A stretch of DNA of 64,000 nt from Shewanella electrodiphila (GTDB lineage Bacteria > Pseudomonadota > Gammaproteobacteria > Enterobacterales > Shewanellaceae). The first letter of the stretch is position 1, and every line of letters begins with the position of its first letter. The notes beneath the pieces are model-generated. The model saw only the letters and a list, made by a program, of their open reading frames with translations. It ran no database searches and was not told the origin of the DNA. The translations under genes were made by a program, and so were the position numbers. Location of the stretch: assembly GCF_023283985.1 (NCBI RefSeq), contig NZ_JAKIKU010000017.1:25836-89835 (forward strand), written 5' to 3'. Below are positions 56,395-64,000 of the stretch, one piece after another.

Positions 56395-56487
56395 GCTTAT
56401 GACTAAATAGCTGGTATATCAGTATTTGTTCATATCCGTATAGTCTGTATAATTTGCCATTAATTTAAGAAGGTTAAAGGGAAAATC

Positions 56488-57054
56488 ATGCAGCTGTTGC
56501 AACCATCTGAAGTCGGCAAGGTGTTTGTTGAAGGGGGCGTTATTGCTTACCCTACAGAGGCGGTTTATGGCCTCGGATGTGATCCTGATAATCTTTCTGC
56601 TATCCAAAAGTTGCTGGATATAAAACAACGACCTTGGCAAAAGGGCTTGATCCTTGTGGCCAGTGATTACCAGCAACTCAAGCCTTACATCGATGAAGCT
56701 CAACTAACAGAGGCTCAACTGGCTTTTGCATTCAGTAAATGGCCGGGTCCTTATACGTTTGTTATGCCAATTAAAGCGGGTGTTAGTAAGTTGCTTTGTG
56801 GTGAGTTTGATTCAATTGCTGTACGCATCTCTGCCCATCCTGTGGTGAGAGCCCTTTGCGATAGCGTGAATAAACCTTTTGTTTCAAGTAGTGCTAACTT
56901 AGCAGGTCAAAATCCTGCCATGTCAGCAAGTGAAATTGAACAGACTTTTTCTGCTGACGTTAATGCCCTCGTACTCGGTGAGTTAGGAGCTCAACGTCAG
57001 CCTTCAACAATTATCGACGCCCGCAGCGGTAAAGTGCTGCGCAATGGACAATAA
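56488..57054 (+). CDS. tsaC: Threonylcarbamoyl-AMP synthase
   Basis: TsaC makes threonylcarbamoyl-AMP from threonine, bicarbonate and ATP for t6A37 in tRNA. The YrdC fold shows GGVIAYPTEAVYGLGCD, the IKQRPWQKGLILVAS motif and PFVSSSANLAGQNPA; 188 residues is the short TsaC form. It is followed by hemF with overlapping signals: AAGGA of the hemF ribosome site lies just after the tsaC stop. Confidence 0.95.
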   Translation: MQLLQPSEVGKVFVEGGVIAYPTEAVYGLGCDPDNLSAIQKLLDIKQRPWQKGLILVASDYQQLKPYIDEAQLTEAQLAFAFSKWPGPYTFVMPIKAGVSKLLCGEFDSIAVRISAHPVVRALCDSVNKPFVSSSANLAGQNPAMSASEIEQTFSADVNALVLGELGAQRQPSTIIDARSGKVLRNGQ

Positions 57055-57064
57055 GGATTTTGAT

Positions 57065-57985
57065 ATGGCAATACCTGATGCCTCAGTAGTTAAGCAATAT
57101 TTGTTAGCGCTTCAAGCAAGCATTTGTGAAGGTTTAGAAACGCTTGATGAAAAAGCTAAGTTTCAAGCTGAGTCGTGGGAACGTGCTGAAGGCGGTGGTG
57201 GCACTAGTAGGGTATTAACCAACGGGCAAGTATTTGAGCAAGCTGGGGTGAACTTTTCCCATGTAATGGGAGCAGCAATGCCAGCATCTGCTACAGCGCA
57301 CCGTCCTGAACTTGCAGGTAGAAGTTTTGAAGCCATGGGCGTGTCATTAGTGATCCACCCTAAAAACCCATTCATTCCGACCACTCACGCCAATGTACGC
57401 TTTTTTATTGCTCGTAAAGAGGGCGCTGATCCTGTGTGGTGGTTTGGTGGTGGTTTTGATTTAACCCCTTATTATCCTTTTGAAGAAGACGTTGTCTCAT
57501 GGCATCAAACTGCGGCTGACATTTGTGCGCCATTTGGCGAAGAAGTCTATCCAAAATATAAAAAGTGGTGTGATGAATACTTCTTTTTACCACACCGTAA
57601 TGAAACTCGCGGTGTCGGTGGTTTATTCTTCGACGACCTTAATGAGCACGGATTTGAAAAAAGCTTTGAATTTATGCAAGCGGTAGGTAGCGGTTTCTTA
57701 ACCGCATATTCGCCAATTGTTGAGCGTAACAAAGACCTTGAATACAACGATGATGAACGTCAGTTCCAGTTATACCGTCGTGGACGTTATGTTGAGTTCA
57801 ACTTGGTTTATGACCGAGGCACTTTGTTCGGTCTACAAACAGGAGGGCGCACCGAATCTATTTTGATGTCGATGCCGCCTTTGGTACGCTGGGAATATGG
57901 TTTTACGCCCGAAGAAGATTCTCAAGAGGCAGAGTTATACGAGCGCTACCTGAAACCACAAGACTGGTTACAGTTAGATAACTAG
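57065..57985 (+). CDS. hemF: Oxygen-dependent coproporphyrinogen III oxidase
   Basis: HemF decarboxylates two propionates of coproporphyrinogen III to give protoporphyrinogen IX, using O2. Conserved blocks: RAEGGGGTSRVL, FFIARKEGADPVWWFGGGFDLTPYY and NLVYDRGTLFGLQTGGRTES. ATG at 57065 (MAIPDASVVK) follows AAGGA and gives 306 residues; an ATG at 57044 lacks a ribosome site. The 3' end, from about 57864, is the first unit of a tandem array that continues to 58485. Confidence 0.96.
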   Translation: MAIPDASVVKQYLLALQASICEGLETLDEKAKFQAESWERAEGGGGTSRVLTNGQVFEQAGVNFSHVMGAAMPASATAHRPELAGRSFEAMGVSLVIHPKNPFIPTTHANVRFFIARKEGADPVWWFGGGFDLTPYYPFEEDVVSWHQTAADICAPFGEEVYPKYKKWCDEYFFLPHRNETRGVGGLFFDDLNEHGFEKSFEFMQAVGSGFLTAYSPIVERNKDLEYNDDERQFQLYRRGRYVEFNLVYDRGTLFGLQTGGRTESILMSMPPLVRWEYGFTPEEDSQEAELYERYLKPQDWLQLDN

Positions 57986-58022
57986 TCTTTGTAGGGGTTA
58001 AAACAATAGCTGTACTAAGTAA

Positions 58023-58157
58023 ATGATGTCTATGCCATCATCATTTGTACGCTGGGAATATTGCTTTACGCCCGAAGAAGATTCTCAAGAGGCAGAGTTA
58101 TACGAGCGCTACCTGAAACCACAAGATTGGTTACAGCTAGATAACGAGTCTTTGTAG
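58023..58157 (+). pseudogene. hemF 3' copy 1, open as a 44-codon frame
   Basis: In the hemF frame, starting ATGATGTCTATG, it reads MMSMPSSFVRWEYCFTPEED and continues as HemF to WLQLDNESL. The original TAG is changed to GAG, so the frame runs four codons further. No ribosome site is evident; probably a non-functional fragment, though the frame is intact. Confidence 0.7.
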
Positions 58158-58185
58158 GGGCTAAAACAATAGCTGTACTAAGTAA

Positions 58186-58311
58186 ATGATGTCTATGCAA
58201 TCATCATTTGTACGCTGGGAATATGGTTTTACGCCCGAAGAAGACTCTCAAGAGGCTGAATTATACGAGCGCTACCTGAAACCACAAGATTGGTTACAGT
58301 TAGAAAGCTAG
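58186..58311 (+). pseudogene. hemF 3' copy 2, open as a 41-codon frame
   Basis: Starts ATGATGTCTATG and reads MMSMQSSFVRWEYGFTPEED, ending WLQLES. Within the shared coding part its differences from hemF are mostly silent (GAC/GAT, GCT/GCA, GAA/GAG, GAT/GAC); only the end changes the protein. Confidence 0.7.
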
Positions 58312-58361
58312 TCTCTGTATGGCTTAAAATCGATGGAGGCACTAAATTATTTCTGCTGTTT

Positions 58362-58485
58362 ATGCCTTCATCATTTGTTCGCTAGGAATAGGGTTTTACG
58401 CCTTTACGCGAGAACAAGATTCTCAAAAGGCAGAGTTATACGAGCGCTACCTGAAACCACAAGACTGGTTAAACCTCGAGAGTTA
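58362..58485 (+). pseudogene. hemF 3' copy 3, degraded
   Basis: ATGCCTTCATCATTTGTTCGC is followed at once by TAG, and an insertion breaks the frame around TTTACGCG. The end still reads KPQDWLNLES and a stop that overlaps the convergent hemoglobin gene stop. Confidence 0.75.
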
Positions 58486-58932
58486 ATCTTTATTTCGCAT
58501 ATTATTGGCAAGCGTTGAAATGGCCTGAAATATCATTTGCTGATGTTCAGGCTTTTTTATTGTCTGAATAATAGCTTGTTCCATGCAGATGAGCCATTGA
58601 TCGACCATCGCTTGGTCAATCACAAAATGCATGTGTCTAGCACGTAATGCTGGATGGCCATACTTTTGTTGATATAGTTGTGGACCACCTAACCAGCCAC
58701 TTAAAAATTCAAATAACTTTTGCTCAGAGTCCGCAATAGGCGCTCGATGAATAGCAAGTAGCGATTCTGTGTCGGTAAGATGCTGCATTTGCTGATAAAA
58801 CTGCTTTGCTAGTAATCGAATCGTTTCCTCACCACCTATCAAATCATATGCGTTGGATTGTGTAGTATCACGATCATCACTTGATATGCTGCTTTGTTGT
58901 CTAGAACTAAATAGTTTTTTTAACCAATTCAT
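58483..58932 (-). CDS. Truncated hemoglobin, group II
   Basis: A 149-residue protein with a Ser/Asp-rich N-terminal extension of about 28 residues before the 2/2 globin domain. LSGWLGGPQLYQQKYGHPAL followed by RARHMHFVID carries the proximal histidine, and WLICMEQAI supplies the conserved tryptophan of group II. These proteins bind O2 or NO and may detoxify reactive species. Its stop codon overlaps the end of hemF copy 3. Confidence 0.88.
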   Translation of the reverse strand: MNWLKKLFSSRQQSSISSDDRDTTQSNAYDLIGGEETIRLLAKQFYQQMQHLTDTESLLAIHRAPIADSEQKLFEFLSGWLGGPQLYQQKYGHPALRARHMHFVIDQAMVDQWLICMEQAIIQTIKKPEHQQMIFQAISTLANNMRNKD

Positions 58933-59129
58933 GATGATTACGCTAAGTTAGGCTAATTTGATGATGAATTATAACGACATTTTTTCTAAGTATGTAATAG
59001 GGAAAGCTCATCACTGTCGTATTTCTTAATTGTTAATGTTTTGCTACAAATCATTTTAGAGTGTTACTTTATTTACGTTAACAACTTAGTTAAATTAGGC
59101 ACAACAATAATAAAAGGGAGTACAAAGCA

Positions 59130-60524
59130 ATGGCCAAATTTGCGCCGTCATTAGTAGTAATTGCTGTATCAACGGCACTGTTAGGGTGTAATCAAACTCA
59201 ACAGCAAGATCCTCAAGTGACAATTAATAAAAATCCCTATCCTAGTACTTATCAAGTATTACCTCGTACAACGACCTTACTCACCAATGCAACAGTATTA
59301 ACAGGCACTGGCGAAAAAATAGAGCAAGCGGATGTGTTGATGGTCGATGGCAAAATTAAAGCCGTTGGTGCTCAACTTTCTGCAGAGTTAGTCAAAGGTG
59401 CCACAGTTGTTGATGCAACAGATAAGTGGATCACTCCTGGTATTATCGATGTGCATTCTCACCTTGGTGTTTACCCGAGTCCTAGCGCCGATGCGCATAG
59501 TGACGGCAATGAAGTGACCAACCCTAATACCGCAGAGGTCTGGGCTGAGCACAGTGTCTGGCCGCAAGACCCAGCCTTTAACCGAGCAAGGGAAGGTGGC
59601 GTGACTACGTTACAAATTCTCCCTGGTTCTGCAAATTTAATTGGTGGACGTGGCGTTACCTTGAAAAATGCACCATCAACAACAATGCAGGGTATGAAAT
59701 TTCCCGATGCGCCTTATGGCTTAAAAATGGCTTGTGGCGAAAACCCTAAAGGGGCTTATGGAAGAGGACAAAAAGTTGCACCTATGACGCGTATGGGCAA
59801 TATGGCTGGTTATCGCCAAGCCTTTATAGAAGCGACAGAGTATAAGCGTGCATGGGATAAGTATGATGCGGATTATGCTGCTGGATTAAATCCAGAAGTC
59901 CCTCAACGTGATTTAACCAATGACACTTTAAAAGGGGTGTTAGAAGGCGAAATACTGATCCATAACCATTGTTATAAAGCTGAAGAAATGGCAATGATGG
60001 TGGATTTAGGTAAAGAATTTAATTACCACGCAGGCACGTTCCACCATGCCATTGAAGGTTATAAGATTGCTGAGCTATTGGCTGAAAATGGTAACTGCGC
60101 AGCGATGTGGCCAGATTGGTGGGGCTTTAAAATGGAAGCGAATGACATGGTGATTGAAAATGTCGCAATGGTCGATGCCGTGAAGAATTCCTGTGCCGTA
60201 GTACATTCTGACTCTAGCACCACTATTCAACGTTTAAACCAAGAAACAGCTAAGATCATGCATAGTGCTAATCAGCACGGTTTTGAGCTAACCGAAGAAC
60301 ATGTCATTAGCTGGATCACTTCGAATGCAGCCAAGTCTTTAGGTATTGCAGATAAAACCGGTTCACTTGAAGCGGGTAAAAATGCCGATGTTGTCATTTG
60401 GAACAGTAATCCATTCAGTGTTTACGCTAAGGCTGAACAAGTATTCATTGATGGCGCCAAAGTGTTTGATCGCCAAGATGATAAGTACCAAGCGAAAAGT
60501 GATTTTATGTTAGGTCAAAAATAA
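59130..60524 (+). CDS. Lipoprotein amidohydrolase, imidazolonepropionase-like
   Basis: A 464-residue exported enzyme with lipobox ALLGC (Cys about residue 20). The metal-dependent hydrolase core has the HxH pair in TPGIIDVHSHLGV, further histidines in ILIHNHCY and YHAGTFHHAIEGYKI, and the metal aspartate region VVHSDSST. It ends with KNADVVIWNSNPFSVYAKAE. It likely cleaves cyclic or peptide amides in the periplasm; the substrate is unknown. The next gene encodes a paralogue 11 bases downstream. Confidence 0.87.
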   Translation: MAKFAPSLVVIAVSTALLGCNQTQQQDPQVTINKNPYPSTYQVLPRTTTLLTNATVLTGTGEKIEQADVLMVDGKIKAVGAQLSAELVKGATVVDATDKWITPGIIDVHSHLGVYPSPSADAHSDGNEVTNPNTAEVWAEHSVWPQDPAFNRAREGGVTTLQILPGSANLIGGRGVTLKNAPSTTMQGMKFPDAPYGLKMACGENPKGAYGRGQKVAPMTRMGNMAGYRQAFIEATEYKRAWDKYDADYAAGLNPEVPQRDLTNDTLKGVLEGEILIHNHCYKAEEMAMMVDLGKEFNYHAGTFHHAIEGYKIAELLAENGNCAAMWPDWWGFKMEANDMVIENVAMVDAVKNSCAVVHSDSSTTIQRLNQETAKIMHSANQHGFELTEEHVISWITSNAAKSLGIADKTGSLEAGKNADVVIWNSNPFSVYAKAEQVFIDGAKVFDRQDDKYQAKSDFMLGQK

Positions 60525-60535
60525 GGAGCAAGACA

Positions 60536-61786
60536 TTGAAAAAATTTAAAAAATCATTAGTTGCCATCTCAATGCTTGCGGGCTTAGTGCCGTCACTTTC
60601 ACAAGCTGAAACGATTGCAGTTATTAATGCGAAGATCTATACCTCAACAGACACAGGCGTGCTGACCAACGCATCTGTTATCGTCGAAGACGGAAAGATC
60701 ATTGCCGTAAATCCAGAGATGGTCAATGCAGATATTATCATTGACGCCAAAGGTGGAGTCTTAACTCCTGGCTTTATTGGCGCAATGAATTCATTGGGGT
60801 TAGTTGAAGTGGGTCAAGAAAAAATGACGCGTGATACTAACGACAAAGCAGCGGATATGACTTTTGATCCTAGCCTTGCATTTAACCCTAAAAGTACAGC
60901 AATTCCTTTTGCTAGAAAAGGCGGCTTAACCCGCAGTATTGTTGCTCCTGGTGGCGGCGAGACAATTTTTTCAGGTCAAACCATTGAGGTCGAATTAACT
61001 GGAGATTGGGATAGCATTGTTGCCACAGAGCAAGCCTTGTTCGTGGCTTTAGGTGCGAAACACGATGGTTCCCGAATTATCGGTATGCAGAATCTAATTA
61101 ATAAATTAGATGAACGTCAAAAAGCATTAACTAAGGCGGCAACGAAGAAAGCTGATAAAGAGGCCGATAAGGCTCCAACTAAAGAAGAATTGATTTTGAA
61201 TGCCGTTCTGAGTGGTGAGAAGCCTTTAATCGCTTATGCAGATCGTGCCAGCGATATTTTGCAACTCATTAAACTTAAGCAACGCTTTAAGCTTGATTTA
61301 GTGTTGTTGGAAGCTGCCGACGCTGTGGTGGTTGCAGAACAACTCGCTCAAGCAGGTATCCCTGTGGTGATGGATGCCATGCGTAATTTACCTGAAAGTT
61401 TTGACTCTTTGAATAATTCACTGGATAACGCAGGGAAATTAAGTAAAGCTGGCGTCCAAGTCGTGTTAGCTGTACCAGGTGATGCCCATGGCGTATATGG
61501 TTTGCGCTATAGTGCCGGCAATGCCGTTGCCAATGGGATGAAGTATGACGATGCAATGGCGTCGATTACGTCAAACGTAGCAGATACTTTTCACCTTGAT
61601 GCTGGACGCATAGCCGTTGGCAAGCCCGCTGATATGGTGTTGTGGAGTGGCGATCCGTTTGAATACAGTAGTCACATTCAAAAGATGTGGATTAACGGTG
61701 AAGAGCAAAGCACTGAAAGTCGCCATGATGAGCTACGTGACCGCTATATGACACAATCCAGTATGCCTAAGGCTTACACTAAGTAA
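60536..61786 (+). CDS. Exported amidohydrolase-like protein lacking the HxH metal site
   Basis: A 416-residue paralogue with signal peptide (ending PSLSQAE) and the usual N-terminal composite domain (TIAVINAKIYTS). Where active members have HxH after TPGF, this protein reads TPGFIGAMNSLGLVEV, so two metal ligands are missing. The C terminus is conserved (IAVGKPADMVLWSGDPFEYS). The TTG start follows AGGAG by seven bases. It may be a non-catalytic partner of the upstream lipoprotein. Confidence 0.82.
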   Translation: MKKFKKSLVAISMLAGLVPSLSQAETIAVINAKIYTSTDTGVLTNASVIVEDGKIIAVNPEMVNADIIIDAKGGVLTPGFIGAMNSLGLVEVGQEKMTRDTNDKAADMTFDPSLAFNPKSTAIPFARKGGLTRSIVAPGGGETIFSGQTIEVELTGDWDSIVATEQALFVALGAKHDGSRIIGMQNLINKLDERQKALTKAATKKADKEADKAPTKEELILNAVLSGEKPLIAYADRASDILQLIKLKQRFKLDLVLLEAADAVVVAEQLAQAGIPVVMDAMRNLPESFDSLNNSLDNAGKLSKAGVQVVLAVPGDAHGVYGLRYSAGNAVANGMKYDDAMASITSNVADTFHLDAGRIAVGKPADMVLWSGDPFEYSSHIQKMWINGEEQSTESRHDELRDRYMTQSSMPKAYTK

Positions 61787-61838
61787 CTTGTAATGTTAAT
61801 AACTTAATATCAATGCAATAAACGAAGAGAGAATATTG

Positions 61839-62654
61839 ATGACCGATAAGTATGCAGTATTTGGCAACCCAATCGCACAGAGTAAGTCGCCATATATCCA
61901 TACTGAGTTTGCTAAACAAACTCAGCAAGTAATCACTTACCAAGCGATACTTGCACCGGTAGATCAATTCTCTCAATCGTTAATGGCATTTTTCACTGCT
62001 GGTGGTAAAGGGGCGAATGTCACCGCTCCTTTTAAAGAGCAAGCTTATGCGGCGTGTGATGAATTAAGTGAATTAGCAAAACTTGCAGGTGCCGTTAACA
62101 CTCTTATCTATTTACCAGATGGAAGAATACGCGGTGACAATACTGACGGCGTGGGTCTTGTCGCTGATATTAAGCAGCACTTTGGTTGTATATCGAATAA
62201 GCGTTTATTGTTAGTTGGAGCTGGTGGCGCAGCAAGAGGCTGTATTAAGCCATTACTAGAAGCTGGGGCAAAAGTCACAATATGCAATCGTACGTTTAGC
62301 AAAGCGCAAAACCTTGCTGAAATTTTTAATGAGTTTGGTGAAGTGCAAGCTAGACCCATTGATGAGTTAGATACACCATTCGATATGATTATTAATTCAA
62401 CATCGGCAGGTTTAGCAGGAGAGCTTATTAGTCTCCCACAGAGTATTATCAGCCCTAAAACTCAATGTTATGACATGTCATACGGCGCAGAAATGACATT
62501 ATTTAATCAATGGGCATTATCAAAAGGCGCTGTTGAAGTCGCCGATGGCTTAGGCATGTTAGTTGGGCAAGCAGCGCAAAGCTTTAATATTTGGCGAGGC
62601 GTTATGCCAACGACTCAAGCTGTCCACGACACCTTGAGAGCACAATTGCTATAA
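61839..62654 (+). CDS. aroE: Shikimate dehydrogenase
   Basis: AroE reduces 3-dehydroshikimate to shikimate with NADPH. The substrate pocket motif FGNPIAQSKSPYIH, the catalytic lysine in NVTAPFKEQAYA, the second pocket GDNTDGVGLV and the NADP loop LVGAGGAARG are visible; 271 residues. ATG at 61839 is preferred to a TTG three bases before it. Confidence 0.96.
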   Translation: MTDKYAVFGNPIAQSKSPYIHTEFAKQTQQVITYQAILAPVDQFSQSLMAFFTAGGKGANVTAPFKEQAYAACDELSELAKLAGAVNTLIYLPDGRIRGDNTDGVGLVADIKQHFGCISNKRLLLVGAGGAARGCIKPLLEAGAKVTICNRTFSKAQNLAEIFNEFGEVQARPIDELDTPFDMIINSTSAGLAGELISLPQSIISPKTQCYDMSYGAEMTLFNQWALSKGAVEVADGLGMLVGQAAQSFNIWRGVMPTTQAVHDTLRAQLL

Positions 62655-62665
62655 AGGGCGTTCGC

Positions 62666-62929
62666 ATGAATCAAAGTATTATTTTTACCGATATTGTCGA
62701 ATGGGATGAAGCATTAAAACAAGTTTACTTAATTGTTCAAGTTCAAGGAGTGAATGTTAGCTGCTTCATTAAACCTGCGATTATAGAGAAGTTGACATCA
62801 ACAACTATCAAAAATGGAACAGAAGCAATAGTTGCCTTTGAGCAAGTCAGATTTGATATAGAGGATTTAGCAGAGGCACTCATCGAATCAGAGTCGTTCG
62901 ATGAGCACGGACACATATATATCGAATAG
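62666..62929 (+). CDS. DUF1488 family protein
   Basis: An 87-residue acidic protein (MNQSIIFTDIVEWDEALKQV at its start) of the kind found after aroE in Shewanella and enteric bacteria. ATG at 62666 has AAGGGC upstream. No function is known. It starts 11 bases after aroE and is probably co-transcribed. Confidence 0.8.
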   Translation: MNQSIIFTDIVEWDEALKQVYLIVQVQGVNVSCFIKPAIIEKLTSTTIKNGTEAIVAFEQVRFDIEDLAEALIESESFDEHGHIYIE

Positions 62930-62965
62930 TCTCGGCTTATATGTGCCAAATTTATAAAGATGGGT

Positions 62966-63517
62966 TTAGCTAGACTGTTGAAGGTCCACTAAATACTCAT
63001 TCTTTAAACGCACATAATTATCTGCAGATTGAGGTAAAAAAGCGATTTCTTTATCAGTTAAAGGTCTCACTTGTTTACAAGGACTCCCCACATAGAGAAA
63101 CCCGCTTTGTAATACCTTACCAGGAGGGACAAGTGAGCCTGCACCAAGTATCACATCGTCCTCTAAGATAGCCCCGTCTAAAATGATCGCGCCCATGCCG
63201 ACTAAAACACGATTACCAACAGTACAACCATGAAGCATAGCTTTGTGACCAATAGTGACATCATCACCAATCAATAAAGGGTTACCTTCTGGGTTAGAAG
63301 GTGATTTACGAGTAACGTGAAGAATAGACCCATCTTGTACATTACTACGTTTACCGATACGGATGATATTAACATCACCTCTCGCTGCAACCATTGGCCA
63401 AATACTGGCATCATGATCTAAAGCAATATCACCTACTATTACAGCAGCACTATCTACATAGACATTATCAGCTAATTGAGGATGGATCCCCTGATAAGAA
63501 CGAATTGAGCTAAACAT
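62966..63517 (-). CDS. Gamma carbonic anhydrase-like hexapeptide-repeat protein
   Basis: A 183-residue left-handed beta-helix protein of the YrdA/CaiE type. The three zinc histidine positions are present: ILHVTR, TIGHKAMLHG (two). Hexapeptide repeats run from VYVDSAAVIVGDI through AIILDGAILEDDVILGAG. Family members bind zinc; carbonic anhydrase activity is often undetectable, so the role is uncertain. Convergent with aroE-DUF1488. Confidence 0.88.
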   Translation of the reverse strand: MFSSIRSYQGIHPQLADNVYVDSAAVIVGDIALDHDASIWPMVAARGDVNIIRIGKRSNVQDGSILHVTRKSPSNPEGNPLLIGDDVTIGHKAMLHGCTVGNRVLVGMGAIILDGAILEDDVILGAGSLVPPGKVLQSGFLYVGSPCKQVRPLTDKEIAFLPQSADNYVRLKNEYLVDLQQSS

Positions 63518-63658
63518 ATAAAATCCCTGATTTGTTTAATTACCCTCAGTATAAAGCCTAAAAGTGCTCTTTTGTTGTTAAAAAAGCATAAAAAATAGCT
63601 GATTAGTTTAAATTCTCAGCAAGCAAACGCGGAAAGTGAATTTTCTTTAAAAAAGCCC

Positions 63659-63686
63659 TTGCGGTGTTTCAGAATCTCCCTATAAT
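63659..63686 (+). promoter_or_regulatory. rRNA operon promoter P1
   Basis: TTGCGG and TATAAT with a 16-base spacer, then the discriminator GCGCATCC. The short spacer and GC-rich discriminator are typical of rRNA promoters under ppGpp control. The stretch before it (63518-63650) is AT-rich, as an UP element could be. Confidence 0.7.
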
Positions 63687-63804
63687 GCGCATCCACTGAC
63701 ACGGCAACAGGCCAGTAGGCTCAACGTATCAGAGTTAATTAAGACGGTTTTAAACCTCATAATTAACAGGCAGAAAAGAGTTTTTAAATTAGTTTAAAAA
63801 ACGC

Positions 63805-63832
63805 TTGACGCCAACAACGGGAAGTGTAGAAT
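63805..63832 (+). promoter_or_regulatory. rRNA operon promoter P2
   Basis: TTGACG and TAGAAT with a 16-base spacer, preceded by the A/T-rich AAATTAGTTTAAAAAACGC and followed by ACGCCTCC. It lies 146 bases after P1. Confidence 0.78.
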
Positions 63833-63890
63833 ACGCCTCCTCAAGCCAATGACCTAGCGTCTAACGGCGATATCTGAAAAATTGATATCA

Positions 63891-63902
63891 CGCTCTTTAA
63901 CA
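63891..63902 (+). promoter_or_regulatory. rRNA leader antitermination boxA
   Basis: CGCTCTTTAACA is very close to the E. coli rrn boxA (TGCTCTTTAACA), followed by TCTGTGTGGACACTCACAGG, the conserved rrn leader segment. The 16S gene would start shortly beyond 64000. Confidence 0.85.
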
Positions 63903-64000
63903 ATCAAACAAGTAAATCTGTGTGGACACTCACAGGTGTTGAGTTAATCGAAATTGTCACTTAGGTGGCAATCAAAATTATTATCAATGTAACGATGAGT

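Larger units (their letters stand above)
57864..58485 (+). repeat. Tandem array of hemF 3'-end copies (about 163-bp period)
   Basis: The last 40 codons of hemF plus about 35 bases of downstream DNA recur. The marker GTACGCTGGGAATAT lies at 57884 (gene), 58047 and 58210, exactly 163 apart, and a diverged version starts at 58377. The first two copies are very similar to the gene; the last has an insertion and an early stop. Confidence 0.95.

Noticed and set aside
1..64000. CRISPR arrays, insertion sequences, prophage and tRNA genes
   Set aside because: None seen: no spaced direct-repeat array, no transposase or integrase, and no tRNA-like cloverleaf noticed by eye. The hemF array is the only larger repeat found.

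Overview
The window is an origin-proximal chromosome segment of a gammaproteobacterium, almost certainly a Shewanella with AT-rich DNA. Gene order (atp / parBA-rsmG-mnmG / oriC / mioC, then mnmE-yidC-yidD-rnpA-rpmH | dnaA-dnaN-recF-gyrB, glyQS, fadBA, pepQ-trkH-hemG, trkA-rsmB-fmt-def, LysM-dprA-smg-tsaC-hemF-aroE, rrn), protein sequences and a periplasmic flavoprotein with a partner tetraheme cytochrome c all point there. The genus call is from recognition; no search was run.

Layout. 1-1418: start of the F-type ATP synthase operon (atpI-atpB-atpE, minus strand) with a promoter. 1644-6025: parB, parA, rsmG, mnmG. 6026-6503: oriC of the enterobacterial type (mnmG-mioC gap) with DnaA boxes, AT-rich 13-mers and about 14 GATC sites. 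6504-8442: mioC and an alanine/cation symporter. 8538-17106: accessory block with formaldehyde detoxification (frmA, frmB, LysR), a Tat-exported FAD reductase plus tetraheme cytochrome with LysR and TetR regulators, an orphan solute-binding protein and a DnaQ-like exonuclease. 17132-27521: mnmE, yidC, yidD, rnpA, rpmH on the minus strand, then dnaA, dnaN, recF, gyrB on the plus strand; the rpmH-dnaA gap is a second GATC-rich, DnaA-box-bearing region. 27661-33751: a sigma factor with a membrane partner, an HDOD protein, glyS/glyQ, tag. 33786-38216: three parS sites, one forming the stem of a terminator and one inside a TolB-amidohydrolase gene; MOSC and TusA proteins. 38305-43837: fadA/fadB with a likely fatty-acid operator, pepQ, yigZ. 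43933-50064: two trkH and two hemG genes around a dithiol ArsR regulator, then trkA. 50095-57985: rsmB, fmt, def, then the divergent LysM-dprA-smg-zinc ribbon-tsaC-hemF run. 57864-58485: tandem array of partial hemF 3' ends. 58483-63517: truncated hemoglobin, two exported amidohydrolase-like proteins, aroE, DUF1488, gamma carbonic anhydrase-like protein. 63650-64000: two promoters and the antitermination leader of an rRNA operon; the 16S gene lies beyond the window.

How the genes work together: initiation (oriC, dnaA, dnaN, gyrB) and segregation (parA, parB, parS) are packed with translation and tRNA-modification genes. The most unusual items are the hemF 3'-end array, the parS-terminator palindrome, the pair of oriC-like gaps, the split flavoprotein/cytochrome locus whose substrate pocket differs from fumarate reductase, and a dprA whose conserved start appears to use ATA.
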